Shown one piece after another: positions 44,498 to 54,251 of a DNA stretch of 59,428 bases. This stretch comes from a gamma proteobacterium endosymbiont of Lamellibrachia anaximandri (GTDB lineage Bacteria > Pseudomonadota > Gammaproteobacteria > Chromatiales > Chromatiaceae), in the NCBI GenBank assembly GCA_016756855.1, contig JAESPD010000019.1, forward strand, positions 1 through 59,428. Direction: 5' to 3'. A program made the position numbers and the translations under genes. The notes under the pieces were generated by a model. That model had not been told where the DNA came from and ran no database searches. It was given only the letters and a program-made list of their open reading frames with translations. How positions within the stretch are numbered: the stretch's first letter is position 1; every line of letters starts with the position of its first letter.

Positions 44498-44575
44498 ATG
44501 GACAAAAAACTGTTACGCGTACCTTATCAGGCTTCAGTCCACCTGAAGATGGTCGCTAAAGCCAGTGTGGCATAA
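44498..44575 (+). CDS. possible 25-residue peptide upstream of the dynamin-like gene
   Basis: ATG 44498 opens MDKKLLRVPYQASVHLKMV and six more residues to TAA 44573. AAAGAG lies six bases before the ATG. It could be a leader peptide, a remnant or chance. It sits 20 bp before the dynamin-like gene and 17 bp after yggU. Confidence 0.25.
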   Translation: MDKKLLRVPYQASVHLKMVAKASVA

Positions 44576-44595
44576 TCGTCAACAATCAGGTGTTC

Positions 44596-46590
44596 ATGCG
44601 GGACAGCAGAATGGAACAAATACGTTTTCAACAACAGCTCCAAGCTTATGGACAGTGGAAGGCAAATATCCTTCGCACCATCAGCGAGTATGGCCCTTGG
44701 CTGGAACAGAACGGCATGTCCACGCCGGAGACCCAGACTCGCATCACCCAGACCATGGAGATGCTGAAGCATGATCGTCTCACCATCGCCTTCGTGGCTG
44801 AATTCTCCCGTGGAAAAACCGAACTTATCAACGCCATCTTCTTTGCCGATCACGGGCGTCGCCTGCTGCCTTCCAGCGCGGGCCGCACCACCATGTGTCC
44901 GACTGAGATCTTCTTTGATCGTGAACGTGAAGAGGCATACGTCCGGCTATTGCCGATCGAGACGCGACTTCAGGACACCTTGATCTCGGATCTCCGCAAG
45001 GATGAAAAGCAGTGGGTTCACTATCCATTGGAGACTGAGTCAGTGGAGCAGATGGAGGCCTCACTCGGCGAGGTGATGCAGACCAAAATGGTCACCGTAG
45101 AGGACGCGACACACCTCGGCCTCTACAGCCCTGCCCTGCACCCACATCAGAAAAAACCGCCAAAACTGATCGAAATCCCAAAATGGCGCCATGCCCTGAT
45201 CAGCTATCCACACACCCTCCTGAAACAGGGTTTGACCATTCTCGATACTCCGGGGCTCAACGCCCTGGGAAGCGAGCCGGAGCTGACACTGAACATGCTC
45301 CCCTCGGCCCAGGCAGTACTCTTTGTGCTGGGCGCCGATACCGGCGTCACCCGCAGTGACATGGAGATCTGGCAGCACCACATCAAAGGTTTTCAGAGCG
45401 GCAGACAGCGCGGCCTGATGGTGGTGCTCAACAAGATCGACACCCTGTGGGACGATCTGCTGGAACCGGCGGAGATCAACGCGACCATCTCCAGACAGCA
45501 GGGTGAAACCGCCAAGATGCTCGGCGTCTCCGAAAGCGCTGTATTCCCCATTTCCGCCCAGAAGGGGCTGGTGGCGAAGGTCCGCCACGAAAGCGAACTG
45601 CTGGAGAGGAGCGGACTGCTCTCCCTGGAGAGCCATCTGGCTACCGACGTCCTGGGCATAAAACAACAGATCATCCTTGATACCGTTGGCGCCGATATAG
45701 GTCAGATGCTGGACAACAGCCGCAGCGTACTCTCCGGCAAGCTCACCAATGCAAAAAAACAGCTGGAAGAGCTGGAGGAGCTGAGCGGAAAAAGTGACGA
45801 CGTCATCAACAACCTGATGGAGAAGACCCGGGAGGAGCAGTCCCAGTATATGCATGACGTCGAGAGTTTTCAGGTAAGCCGTCAGAAGTTGAAGGGGCAG
45901 GCGGACAACTTACGGGCCGCGCTTGACCTGGATACACTGGACACCATCATCAACCGCAGCCGGCGTGAAATGACAAACAGCTGGACCACTCATGGGATGA
46001 AGACGGTAATGAAAAACCTCTTCGAAGAGGTCCGCCGAAACATGCACACCGTGGTGTCACAAAGCGAGCAGACCCGTAAGCTGATCCGCTCCATCTACCG
46101 AAAATTTCAGAATGAACACGGCTCTGCAGTCATCCAGCCCAAGATGTTCTCCATCGTGAAATACCGCGTGGAACTGGAACTGCTGCACCAGGAAGCGGAA
46201 GTCTTCCGCAACAGCCCGGTTACCGCAATGATGGAGCAGGGTTTTGTGGTTAAACGCTTCTACGCCGCGTTGGTCAGCCGGGCCAGACACATCTTCCACC
46301 GCGCCAGCGATGACATTAACAACTGGCTGGTCACCACCCTGGAGCCCCTGGTTTTGCAGATCCGGGATCACAAGGAGATGATGGAGAAGAGACTCAACAA
46401 CCTGCAGAAGATCGGCCAGTCCCGCAACACCCTGCAGTTCAGGATCGTTGAACTTCAGGATCAGTACACGGAAGCAGCGCGCCAGCTTACCTCTCTGCGC
46501 AACATGGCAAACCGGTTAAACGACAGTGAACTACTGAACAAAGAGAAACGGCCACGCCCCCGGCTGGTGCCCAAGCAAAATACCTCATAA
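44596..46590 (+). CDS. bacterial dynamin-like GTPase
   Basis: A ~664-residue large GTPase. P-loop is AEFSRGKTELINAI (first Gly is Ala), the switch Thr is in SAGRTTMCPTEIFF, G3 LDTPGLNALGS, G4 VVLNKIDTLWDD and G5 FPISAQKG. After residue ~370 come long coiled coils (AKKQLEELEELSGKSDD; RIVELQDQYTEAARQL), matching dynamin stalk helices. No membrane span is seen, so membrane contact would be peripheral. Bacterial dynamins reshape or repair membranes and some protect against phage. ATG 44596 has AGG five bases upstream; GTG 44590 and ATG 44611 are possible. It follows the yggU cluster without an obvious terminator. Confidence 0.85.
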   Translation: MRDSRMEQIRFQQQLQAYGQWKANILRTISEYGPWLEQNGMSTPETQTRITQTMEMLKHDRLTIAFVAEFSRGKTELINAIFFADHGRRLLPSSAGRTTMCPTEIFFDREREEAYVRLLPIETRLQDTLISDLRKDEKQWVHYPLETESVEQMEASLGEVMQTKMVTVEDATHLGLYSPALHPHQKKPPKLIEIPKWRHALISYPHTLLKQGLTILDTPGLNALGSEPELTLNMLPSAQAVLFVLGADTGVTRSDMEIWQHHIKGFQSGRQRGLMVVLNKIDTLWDDLLEPAEINATISRQQGETAKMLGVSESAVFPISAQKGLVAKVRHESELLERSGLLSLESHLATDVLGIKQQIILDTVGADIGQMLDNSRSVLSGKLTNAKKQLEELEELSGKSDDVINNLMEKTREEQSQYMHDVESFQVSRQKLKGQADNLRAALDLDTLDTIINRSRREMTNSWTTHGMKTVMKNLFEEVRRNMHTVVSQSEQTRKLIRSIYRKFQNEHGSAVIQPKMFSIVKYRVELELLHQEAEVFRNSPVTAMMEQGFVVKRFYAALVSRARHIFHRASDDINNWLVTTLEPLVLQIRDHKEMMEKRLNNLQKIGQSRNTLQFRIVELQDQYTEAARQLTSLRNMANRLNDSELLNKEKRPRPRLVPKQNTS

Positions 46591-46691
46591 ACTGCTAGGC
46601 TTCTATCTGGCCAGCCCGGCCAAAAACAGAATAACCGGCTTACCGGATTTTATTTTGAGCGCGAAAACCCGCGCCCAATGAGGAGTATTTC

Positions 46692-47141
46692 ATGATGTAC
46701 CTGCACAGCTTCCGTCTGCTCGCCCTGATGACACTCTTTCTGCTTTCACTCAGCGCCATAGCAGAGAACAGCACCAGCATCCCGGGCTACAAAATTCACC
46801 ACAATGCCATTCCCAGCGCGTCCCTCGACCACGGGATCGCCAATCAGTACCACATCCAGCGCAGTAAATATCGTGGCATGCTCAATGTCAGCGTCATCAA
46901 AGAGGTCCCTGACACTACAGGCAAAGCAGTGAGCGCAATTGTCCTCGCCAAAGCCGTCAACATACGCGGCCAGCTCATCAGTATCCCCATGCGCAAAGTC
47001 TCTGAACCCAATGCCATCTACTACATTGGCGAATTCCGTATTGCGGATCAGGAGACGCTGAATTTTACCCTGGAAGTCAAACCCGAAGGCGAGACCCGCT
47101 TCTATACCGCAAAGCTCAAACAGCAGTTTTTCATCGACTGA
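46692..47141 (+). CDS. DUF4426 family secreted protein
   Basis: A 149-residue protein with signal peptide (LALMTLFLLSLSAIAEN) and a DUF4426 body: YKIHHNAIPSASL, YHIQRSKYRGMLNVSVIKE and EPNAIYYIGEFRI. Periplasmic, function unknown. AGGAG precedes the ATG by seven bases. A REPIN follows the stop. Confidence 0.88.
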   Translation: MMYLHSFRLLALMTLFLLSLSAIAENSTSIPGYKIHHNAIPSASLDHGIANQYHIQRSKYRGMLNVSVIKEVPDTTGKAVSAIVLAKAVNIRGQLISIPMRKVSEPNAIYYIGEFRIADQETLNFTLEVKPEGETRFYTAKLKQQFFID

Positions 47142-47152
47142 CAGAAAAAACA

Positions 47153-47239
47153 GTAGGCCGGTTCAAGCTTGCGGAACCGGCAAACGTCGCTTGCTGTGCC
47201 GAGGCTATTGCCTGATCCGCTACGCTTGATCAGGCCTAC
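47153..47239. repeat. REP pair (REPIN), copy F
   Basis: Unit 1 (47153-47181): GTAGGCCGGTTCAAGCTTGC closing with GGAACCGGC. Unit 2 (47210-47239): GCCTGATCCGCTACGC to TTGATCAGGCCTAC. It lies between two convergent genes, and unit 2 overlaps the stop of the receiver-like gene. Confidence 0.85.
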
Positions 47240-47640
47240 TGTTTTTCATCTGACTCATCCTTGCCTTCGAGCAATCGCTCAAGCTTTGATGCCTGAACAG
47301 GCTGCACCAGAACAGCGTACAGAGGAAATATCTCGTTGAGCTTGTCCACATATTCGCGTTCAGCTTTCTCCACCAGCACGATCACCCGGGTCTCTGGGGC
47401 ATACTTCTGCAGGCTGAACAGAAGGACATCCAGGTTACTGATGTTGATACCGGCATAGTTGTTGGCAAACCCATAGAAAAACTCGGCCACCACAATATCC
47501 GGCCGTTGCCGTTTCAGTTCGCTCATCACCTTGCGCATCGAATGAAACTCGATCTGACGAATACCCAGCCGTCGATAGAGGGCAGAGAAGTCGGGGTGTG
47601 AAGAGGATTCGAGAATCGAAAACAGCGTGGTATCGGACAT
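47236..47640 (-). CDS. degenerate receiver-like protein
   Basis: A 134-residue alpha/beta protein that threads like a CheY receiver (RPDIVVAEFFYGFANN, TRVIVLVEKAEREYVDKL, LYAVLVQPVQASKLERLL). The phosphoacceptor position reads Ala-Glu and the usual Lys-Pro is Gln-Pro, so phosphorylation seems lost. It may bind a partner in a fixed state. ATG 47640 fits; an upstream open frame overlaps the next gene. Stop TAG comes from a REP. The family call is tentative. Confidence 0.5.
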   Translation of the reverse strand: MSDTTLFSILESSSHPDFSALYRRLGIRQIEFHSMRKVMSELKRQRPDIVVAEFFYGFANNYAGINISNLDVLLFSLQKYAPETRVIVLVEKAEREYVDKLNEIFPLYAVLVQPVQASKLERLLEGKDESDEKQ

Positions 47641-47654
47641 CACAAACCCTGCGG

Positions 47655-48335
47655 CTAGAACGACCGCCACAAAGTCACAACACCGAACAGAATCACCAGC
47701 AGTCCGGCCGCCCGGCGCACCCACACATTCTTGGACCAGCGGGCAAGACTGCCTGCCACCAGACCCATTGCAAAGAGATTGGGCAGGGTACCGAGACCAA
47801 ACGCCAGCATCAATCCCGCCCCCTGAAGCACGCCGCCGGCAGAGACGGTCCAGACCAGCATGCTGTAGACAAGGCCGCAGGGAATCCAGCCCCAGACAGC
47901 ACCCAGCAGCCAGGCCTGTCCAGGTGTGGTGACCGGCAGCAGTTTCCGCGCATAGGGCTCAATACGCTGCCAGAGTACGCCACCCACTTTTTCGATGCGG
48001 GACAATCCGGCCCACCAACCACCAAGATAGAGTCCGAGTAGAATCATGAAGATACCGGCAAAAGCCAGTAACACACGCTGGGCAATATAGACCGGGGCCA
48101 CCTGCGCCAACAACATGCCGAGTCCGCCCATAATAGCCCCGGCTACTACATAGCTGCTGATGCGCCCCAGGTTATACCCGAGTTGATATGGAAGGGTGGC
48201 GCCAGTGCTGGAACGCAATTTTTCCGGCAGCCCGAAGGTCAGTGCCCCGACGATGCCACCACACATCCCGGCGCAGTGCACCCCGCCTAACAGGCCCACG
48301 ACAAATGCCGCCAGATATCCGCCCTGTTCAAGCAT
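47655..48335 (-). CDS. sulfite exporter TauE/SafE-like (DsbD_2) membrane protein
   Basis: A 226-residue protein with six helices. The first loop has GLLGGVHCAGMCGG and the fourth GWIPCGLVYSMLVW, Cys-containing motifs of the DsbD/UreH-like family. Members near cytochrome oxidase genes are tied to copper or haem handling; no such genes are here. Its start overlaps the end of ampG by 8 bp, so it is coupled to it. Confidence 0.82.
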   Translation of the reverse strand: MLEQGGYLAAFVVGLLGGVHCAGMCGGIVGALTFGLPEKLRSSTGATLPYQLGYNLGRISSYVVAGAIMGGLGMLLAQVAPVYIAQRVLLAFAGIFMILLGLYLGGWWAGLSRIEKVGGVLWQRIEPYARKLLPVTTPGQAWLLGAVWGWIPCGLVYSMLVWTVSAGGVLQGAGLMLAFGLGTLPNLFAMGLVAGSLARWSKNVWVRRAAGLLVILFGVVTLWRSF

Positions 48336-49722
48336 GTTTTTTATACCCGCTGGATGGAATGTAGCGCATCGCCAACAGGATCAGCACCAACACAGGCACC
48401 CCCATCAGAGTGGTGAGAAGGAAAAAAGCCTGATAACCCATGCCGTCCACCATCACCCCGGAGAAGCCACCCAAAAATTTTGGCAACAGTAACATCACAG
48501 AGCTGAACAGGGCATATTGGGTGGCTGAGTAGGAGATATTGGTCAGGCTGGAGAGATAGGCGATGAACGCGGCTGTCGCTACCCCCGCACTCAGATTGTC
48601 GATAGAGATTACCAGGGTCAACATCGGCACATCGTGCCCCACCCCTGCCAACATGGCAAACAACAGGTTGGTGGCTGCCGCCAACAGACCACCCAGTAAG
48701 AGCGTACGCATTACGCCGATCCTTACCATCAGCAAACCACCAAGCCCCGCCCCGACCAGCGTCATGATCACACCGTAGATCTTGGTGATGGTTGCCACCT
48801 CCCCTTTTGAGAATCCCATATCCACATAGAAGACGTTGGAGATAACCCCCAGCACTACGTCAGATATACGGTAGGTGGCGATCAGCGCCAGGATCAACAG
48901 CGCCTGCCAACGGTAGCGACTGATAAAATCGACAAAGGGGCTGATGGCGGCATTGTAGAAACCTTCAGCAAACCGGCGCAGCACCGGGGGCAGCCACTGC
49001 TGGTGCTCGATCAGAGTGTCGGTCCGGTTTTCCCGCTCCAGGGTGTGAGGATCGGCGGTGACCTCCGGCTCACGGATGATCAGCGTGGTAACGATACCGA
49101 CCAGCATCATCAGCGCCATACTCAGGTAGGCGGCCATCCAGGCGCCCTGATGATAGACAGTCTCATCCGGATCAAACAGGGCGGCAATCGCCAACGCCCC
49201 TGCTCCGCTCATTATCATGGCCAGCCGGTAGCCCATCATGTAGGTGGCAGCCATGGCCCCCTGCAGGTCCTCCCCGACACTTTCGATGCGGTAGGCATCG
49301 ATTACGATGTCTTGAGTCGCCGAGGCAAAAGCCACGCCTAGCGCAAGCAGCGCAAACCGGGCAAGACTCTCCTGTGGATCCGACAGGGCCATGCCGACCA
49401 GGCCCGCAATGATGCAAAACTGGGAGAGCAGCATCCAACTGCGCCTGCGTCCCAGCAGACGGTTCAGCAACGGCAGGGGCAGGCGATCCACCAGCGGCGC
49501 CCACACCCACTTGAAACCGTAGGCCAGCGCCACCCAACTGACAAACCCTATCGTACTGCGTTCAACACCGGCTTCCCGCAGCCAGAAAGAGAGCGTGCCG
49601 AACACCAGCAGCAGCGGTAGCCCTGCGGAAAAGCCAAGGAACAGCATGCCCCGCACCCGGGGATGCCAATAGACCCGGGAAGCATCCAGCCAGTTGGTGA
49701 GCGTACTGCTTGAGCCGGGCAC
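48328..49722 (-). CDS. ampG: AmpG-type muropeptide permease (MFS)
   Basis: About 464 residues and 12 helices. HPRVRGMLFLGFSAGLPLLL, SWVALAYGFKWVWAPLVDRL, LGRRRSWMLLSQ and FASATQDIVIDAYRIE are typical of AmpG, which imports anhydromuropeptides for cell-wall recycling. I place the start at GTG 49722, five bases after AGGAG; the upstream open frame to 49770 has no ribosome site. A siderophore-type MFS is less likely. Confidence 0.88.
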   Translation of the reverse strand: MPGSSSTLTNWLDASRVYWHPRVRGMLFLGFSAGLPLLLVFGTLSFWLREAGVERSTIGFVSWVALAYGFKWVWAPLVDRLPLPLLNRLLGRRRSWMLLSQFCIIAGLVGMALSDPQESLARFALLALGVAFASATQDIVIDAYRIESVGEDLQGAMAATYMMGYRLAMIMSGAGALAIAALFDPDETVYHQGAWMAAYLSMALMMLVGIVTTLIIREPEVTADPHTLERENRTDTLIEHQQWLPPVLRRFAEGFYNAAISPFVDFISRYRWQALLILALIATYRISDVVLGVISNVFYVDMGFSKGEVATITKIYGVIMTLVGAGLGGLLMVRIGVMRTLLLGGLLAAATNLLFAMLAGVGHDVPMLTLVISIDNLSAGVATAAFIAYLSSLTNISYSATQYALFSSVMLLLPKFLGGFSGVMVDGMGYQAFFLLTTLMGVPVLVLILLAMRYIPSSGYKKHA

Positions 49723-49853
49723 TGAGACTCCTGTGGTGACCAATGGATTCAATCTGCAAACCGCGGCCATTATAGGCGTCTCCGGCGATCATTTCCCATG
49801 CCAACTGCATTACAGGTTACAATCCGCGCAACTCAACGATCAGGAAGCAACCC

Positions 49854-50495
49854 ATGCAGAATTATCAGCGCGAATTTCTCGACTTTGCCCTCGACGTGGC
49901 GGTGCTGCGCTTCGGTGAGTTCACCCTCAAGTCAGGTCGTATCAGCCCCTATTTCTTCAATGCCGGACTGTTCAATACCGGCGCCAGCCTGGCCCGCCTG
50001 GGCCGCTACTACGCCCAGGCAATCGTCGATTCCGGCATCGAATTCGATGTGCTCTATGGGCCAGCCTACAAGGGGATTCCTCTGGCTGCAGTCACCGCTG
50101 CCGCCCTCTATGACCACCACGGCCGGGACCTGCCCTGTGCCTTCAATCGCAAGGAAGCCAAAGACCACGGCGAAGGCGGTATCATCGTCGGCCATGAACT
50201 GAACGGCGGCGTACTGATTATCGACGACGTCATCTCCGCCGGCACTTCGGTAAGAGAGTCGGTTGAGATCATCAAGGATCTTGGCGCCTCACCCGCCGGT
50301 GTGGTCATCGCCCTGGATCGCCAGGAGCGTGGCAAGGGGGAGCGGTCCGCCATTCAAGAGGTTGAGAGTGACTACGGCATACCGGTAGCATCCATCGTGA
50401 CCCTGGAACAACTTATTGAATACCTGGGGGAGAAACCCGGCTCCGAAGCATCGCTGGCGCGCATCCGCGCATACCGGGACGAGTATGGCGTATAA
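49854..50495 (+). CDS. pyrE: orotate phosphoribosyltransferase
   Basis: A 213-residue enzyme of UMP synthesis. [19 protein letters not shown] binds substrate; [13 protein letters not shown] is the catalytic loop (Lys); [17 protein letters not shown] is the PRPP site. Same length as the E. coli enzyme. It faces away from ampG; a possible -10 (TACAAT) lies at 49818-49823. Confidence 0.97.
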   Translation: MQNYQREFLDFALDVAVLRFGEFTLKSGRISPYFFNAGLFNTGASLARLGRYYAQAIVDSGIEFDVLYGPAYKGIPLAAVTAAALYDHHGRDLPCAFNRKEAKDHGEGGIIVGHELNGGVLIIDDVISAGTSVRESVEIIKDLGASPAGVVIALDRQERGKGERSAIQEVESDYGIPVASIVTLEQLIEYLGEKPGSEASLARIRAYRDEYGV

Positions 50496-50546
50496 ATCGC
50501 CGACATCACCTCGATCAATGCGGTCTTGATAGTCCGGAAACACCGT

Positions 50547-50630
50547 TTTTCACCACGAAGAGCACAAAGCACACGAAGAAAATTTATGGTTAATCAATCT
50601 ATTAATCTTCGTGTTCTTTGTGGTTGATTA
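50547..50630. repeat. CACGAAG-type palindromic repeat, copy 3
   Basis: TTTTCACCACGAAGAGCACA, GCACACGAAGAAAA, TTAATCAATCTATTAATC then TTCGTGTTCTTTGTGGTT. The flanks extend homology with copy 1 (TATGGGTTTC). It stands between pyrE and the frameshifted TauE gene. Confidence 0.8.
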
Positions 50631-50711
50631 TGGGTTTCAGGACAGACTCTAACTTAGCGTCCTTAGCGTTTTTTGCGGATAGCTCTTAAGAATACTTACC
50701 AACAGCGACTG

Positions 50712-51454
50712 CTAGCCGATAATCAGCTTGCTACCCACCAGCAGGGTGACGATTTCGAAACCCCGTTTGATCCAGCGGTTCCCTTTGGTGATGGAGAGGT
50801 GGGCGCCGATGTAGCCTCCCAGCAGAGAACCGGCCAGCAGCACCGGCAACCACTCCCATTTGACATCCCCCAACACTCCAAGGGTGACAGCCCCGGCACC
50901 GTTCCAGAACACGCCTACCAGCACCAGCGTGTGGGCCACCGCCCGCCGGTAATCAAGACCGAACCAGCGCACCAGCCAGAGGGTAACAAAGAGTCCGGTG
51001 CCGGAGGTCAATGAACCGTTAAGTACACCAATAAGAAAAAGCCCTGTCGCTCCAATCACGAACCCCGATACATTTCGATGTATTGGGACGTAAGATTGCC
51101 CCAGGGAGCGTTTGCTGATCGAGTAGATACCCAGACCAAGCGTCAGAACACCCAATGCGATCTCCGCCGCCCGATCAGGCACCCTAAGGATCAGACTGGC
51201 GCCCAGCACCACCCCCGGCAGCCCCGCGGCCAGCAGAAAGCGAACTGCCGCTCCAGTCCATCCTCCCGCAGATGCCGTATGGTTGCGCCAACGCCCAGGG
51301 CGACCGACGCAATCTTGTGGGTTGCGAGGGCAATTCCGAACGGCAATCCCAAAAAGATCAGCGCCGGCAGCTGTACCAACCCGGCACCTCCTCCGGAAAA
51401 GGCGGAAAATGTGTTAGCTAACAAAGAGATAATAAAAAGGGTGAACTGTTCCAC
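50712..51454 (-). pseudogene. sulfite exporter TauE/SafE family permease, frameshifted
   Basis: Two overlapping frames make one TauE protein. The N-terminal piece (GTG 51454 to ~51240) reads LANTFSAFSGGGAGLVQLPA and HKIASVALGVGATIRHLRE. The C-terminal piece (from ~51236 to TAG 50712) reads FLLAAGLPGVVLGASLILRV and ends LVGSKLIIG. The join needs one extra base in a T-run (A-run at 51237-51239 on the plus strand): GCTTTCTG was probably GCTTTTCTG. Either a recent 1-nt deletion or a sequencing error. With the base restored it would have ~248 residues. Confidence 0.85.
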
Positions 51455-51513
51455 AGATAATCTATCTTAAGACCAAGTGCTCTATCCATGTAATAATTAC
51501 GGATTCAGTGCGC

Positions 51514-51588
51514 CTTGCCATGAACGTTGGCAAGCTAACTGTACGCATAATTATCACATGGAATAGAGTACTGGGGTCGCAGTATAAT
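51514..51588 (+). promoter_or_regulatory. inverted repeat and -10 box upstream of the DUF4124 gene
   Basis: CTTGCCA (51514-51520) and TGGCAAG (51528-51534) form a perfect 7-bp inverted repeat with 7-bp spacer. A perfect TATAAT lies at 51583-51588 without a good -35, suggesting an activator-dependent or weak promoter for the gene at 51667. Confidence 0.35.
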
Positions 51589-51666
51589 CTCTCTTTAGGA
51601 TATAAAGGTCGGGGACAATCGGCCGCCACCCCAGTCACTCAAGGTCGAGAAGATACCGGGTTATTG

Positions 51667-52662
51667 ATGGAAACAATAAACAACTTAATCAAACCATCCA
51701 GGCTTCTGCTTGCGACGATGTTGTCGCTGGCATCTGTCTCTTTGCCCGTTAACGCGGGAAAACTATACAAATGGGTTGATGAGAGCGGTCGGGTCCACTA
51801 CTCCGACAGCCTACCGCCAAAGGATGTCAGACGAGAGCACACCTATCTGGACGATCGGGGGCTGACTATCGATAAAGTGGACGCCGCAAAAACCCAGGAG
51901 GAGATCGAACAGCAGGAGGCACTGAAACGACTGCAGAAAGAGCAGCAGGTACTGATCGAGAAACAGCAGGCCGCTGACCGGGTATTGCTGCGTACCTTCA
52001 GAAGCGAAGACGACATTCTGATGGCCCGGGACGGCCAACTCAGGGCAGTCGACCTCTCTCTTCAGGTGATCAATTCCAATATCAGACAGCTCAAAAACAA
52101 ACTCGAAGAGATGCAGCGCAACGCAGCCAGCCTGGAACTCAGCGGCGAATTGGTTTCATCTGATTATCTTCAACTGATAGGCCGCAAGCGCCAATCGCTG
52201 AAGGAATCATATCAATCCATCGTACATCGGGAACGGGACAAAAACAGGATCCGCATCGCTTTTGCCCGTGACTTGGAAAGGTTCAGAGTGTTAAAACGAC
52301 TCAGCCGAAAGCCGGACGACAAGCTGGAGACAGCGCAGTCCGAAGAGGGGCTGAGCAACGTCTACCATTGCCAGGGGGAGAGTCGCTGCGAAACATCCTG
52401 GCAAGCTGCCAAACAATACCTCCATTCTCATGCAACCACCCCGGTCCGAATGCTCGCAGAGAACATTTTGATGACAGGGCAGCCAGTAAAAGCCCAGGAT
52501 ATCAGCATCACTATGTCACGCCTCACTGATGCCATAACCCGGCAGACGGTCATTTTTATGGATCTGCAGTGCAAGGACACCCCTGAGGGCATGACCTTCT
52601 GCGCCAGTGAGCCGGTCCGCCAGATAAGGGGGCTGTTTAACACGGCAGTTGCAGCGCGTTAA
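51667..52662 (+). CDS. secreted DUF4124 coiled-coil protein
   Basis: A 331-residue protein. Signal peptide SRLLLATMLSLASVSLPVNA, then a DUF4124 domain (KLYKWVDESGRVHYSDSLPP), then a long charged coiled coil (TQEEIEQQEALKRLQKEQQ) and a C-terminal part with four Cys (YHCQGESRCETSW; DLQCKDTPEGMTFCAS). Periplasmic; DUF4124 proteins are abundant and little studied. The frame is open 53 codons upstream, but the signal peptide fixes the start near ATG 51667. Confidence 0.82.
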   Translation: METINNLIKPSRLLLATMLSLASVSLPVNAGKLYKWVDESGRVHYSDSLPPKDVRREHTYLDDRGLTIDKVDAAKTQEEIEQQEALKRLQKEQQVLIEKQQAADRVLLRTFRSEDDILMARDGQLRAVDLSLQVINSNIRQLKNKLEEMQRNAASLELSGELVSSDYLQLIGRKRQSLKESYQSIVHRERDKNRIRIAFARDLERFRVLKRLSRKPDDKLETAQSEEGLSNVYHCQGESRCETSWQAAKQYLHSHATTPVRMLAENILMTGQPVKAQDISITMSRLTDAITRQTVIFMDLQCKDTPEGMTFCASEPVRQIRGLFNTAVAAR

Positions 52663-52717
52663 AGCAGGATGTTGGGGCCTGTTAACACTATGCGGATCTC
52701 CAGCGTTGGCCCTAGTG

Positions 52718-53307
52718 TCACGGCAGATTAAAGAGCGCGGCTTCCAGCACCCGCCATTGAGCTTCCCATTGGGTTAAGGGCGCCGTCTTGAAACGGCTGC
52801 GGCTATATTGATGCATCCTGCCTTCAACAGCCGCCAGCATGAGGTTTGCCGACGCGCTGGCATCGACAGTCTGCAGTCCGCTTTCCCGCAGATCACCCTC
52901 CCGCAGGATCTGCTTCAGTTGGGTTTCGAGTCGAGAGAAGAATTGGCCCACCCGAGTCTGCAACCGTTCAGTTTCACCAACCAGCGCATCGCCAAGCAGT
53001 ACCCTGGTAATGCCAGGATTGCGCTCAGAAAAGAGCAACACCAGGTAGAGCAGCCTGCCGCAGCGTAATCTGACATCGCTCTCCTCCTCCAGTATTTGGT
53101 TGATACGCACGAAGATGCTCTCCTCGGCAAAATCGATCAGCCCTTCAAACATCTTCGCCTTGCTGGCAAAATGACGATAGAGCGCCGCCTCGGATATTTC
53201 TGCCGCCCGCGCCAGCGCCGCTGTAGTAATGCGGCCACCGGGGTTCTGTTCAAGTTCGCGGGCCAGCGCCTCGAGAATCAGCTGTTTGCGCGGTATCCTG
53301 CTACTCA

Positions 53308-53308
<1 letters not shown>
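52718..53308 (-). CDS. slmA: nucleoid occlusion factor SlmA
   Basis: A 196-residue TetR-family protein. PRKQLILEALARELEQNPGG, ITTAALARAAEISEAALYRH and FASKAKMFEGLIDFAEESIF match SlmA, which binds DNA sites and blocks FtsZ rings over the nucleoid. Its start shares one base with the argB stop (TGATG). Conserved neighbour of coaBC, algC and pyrE. Confidence 0.93.
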
Positions 53309-54210
<902 letters not shown>

Positions 54211-54251
54211 TCAACTGTGTGAGTAAGAAAAAAGCTGTTGCCGAATCGGGG

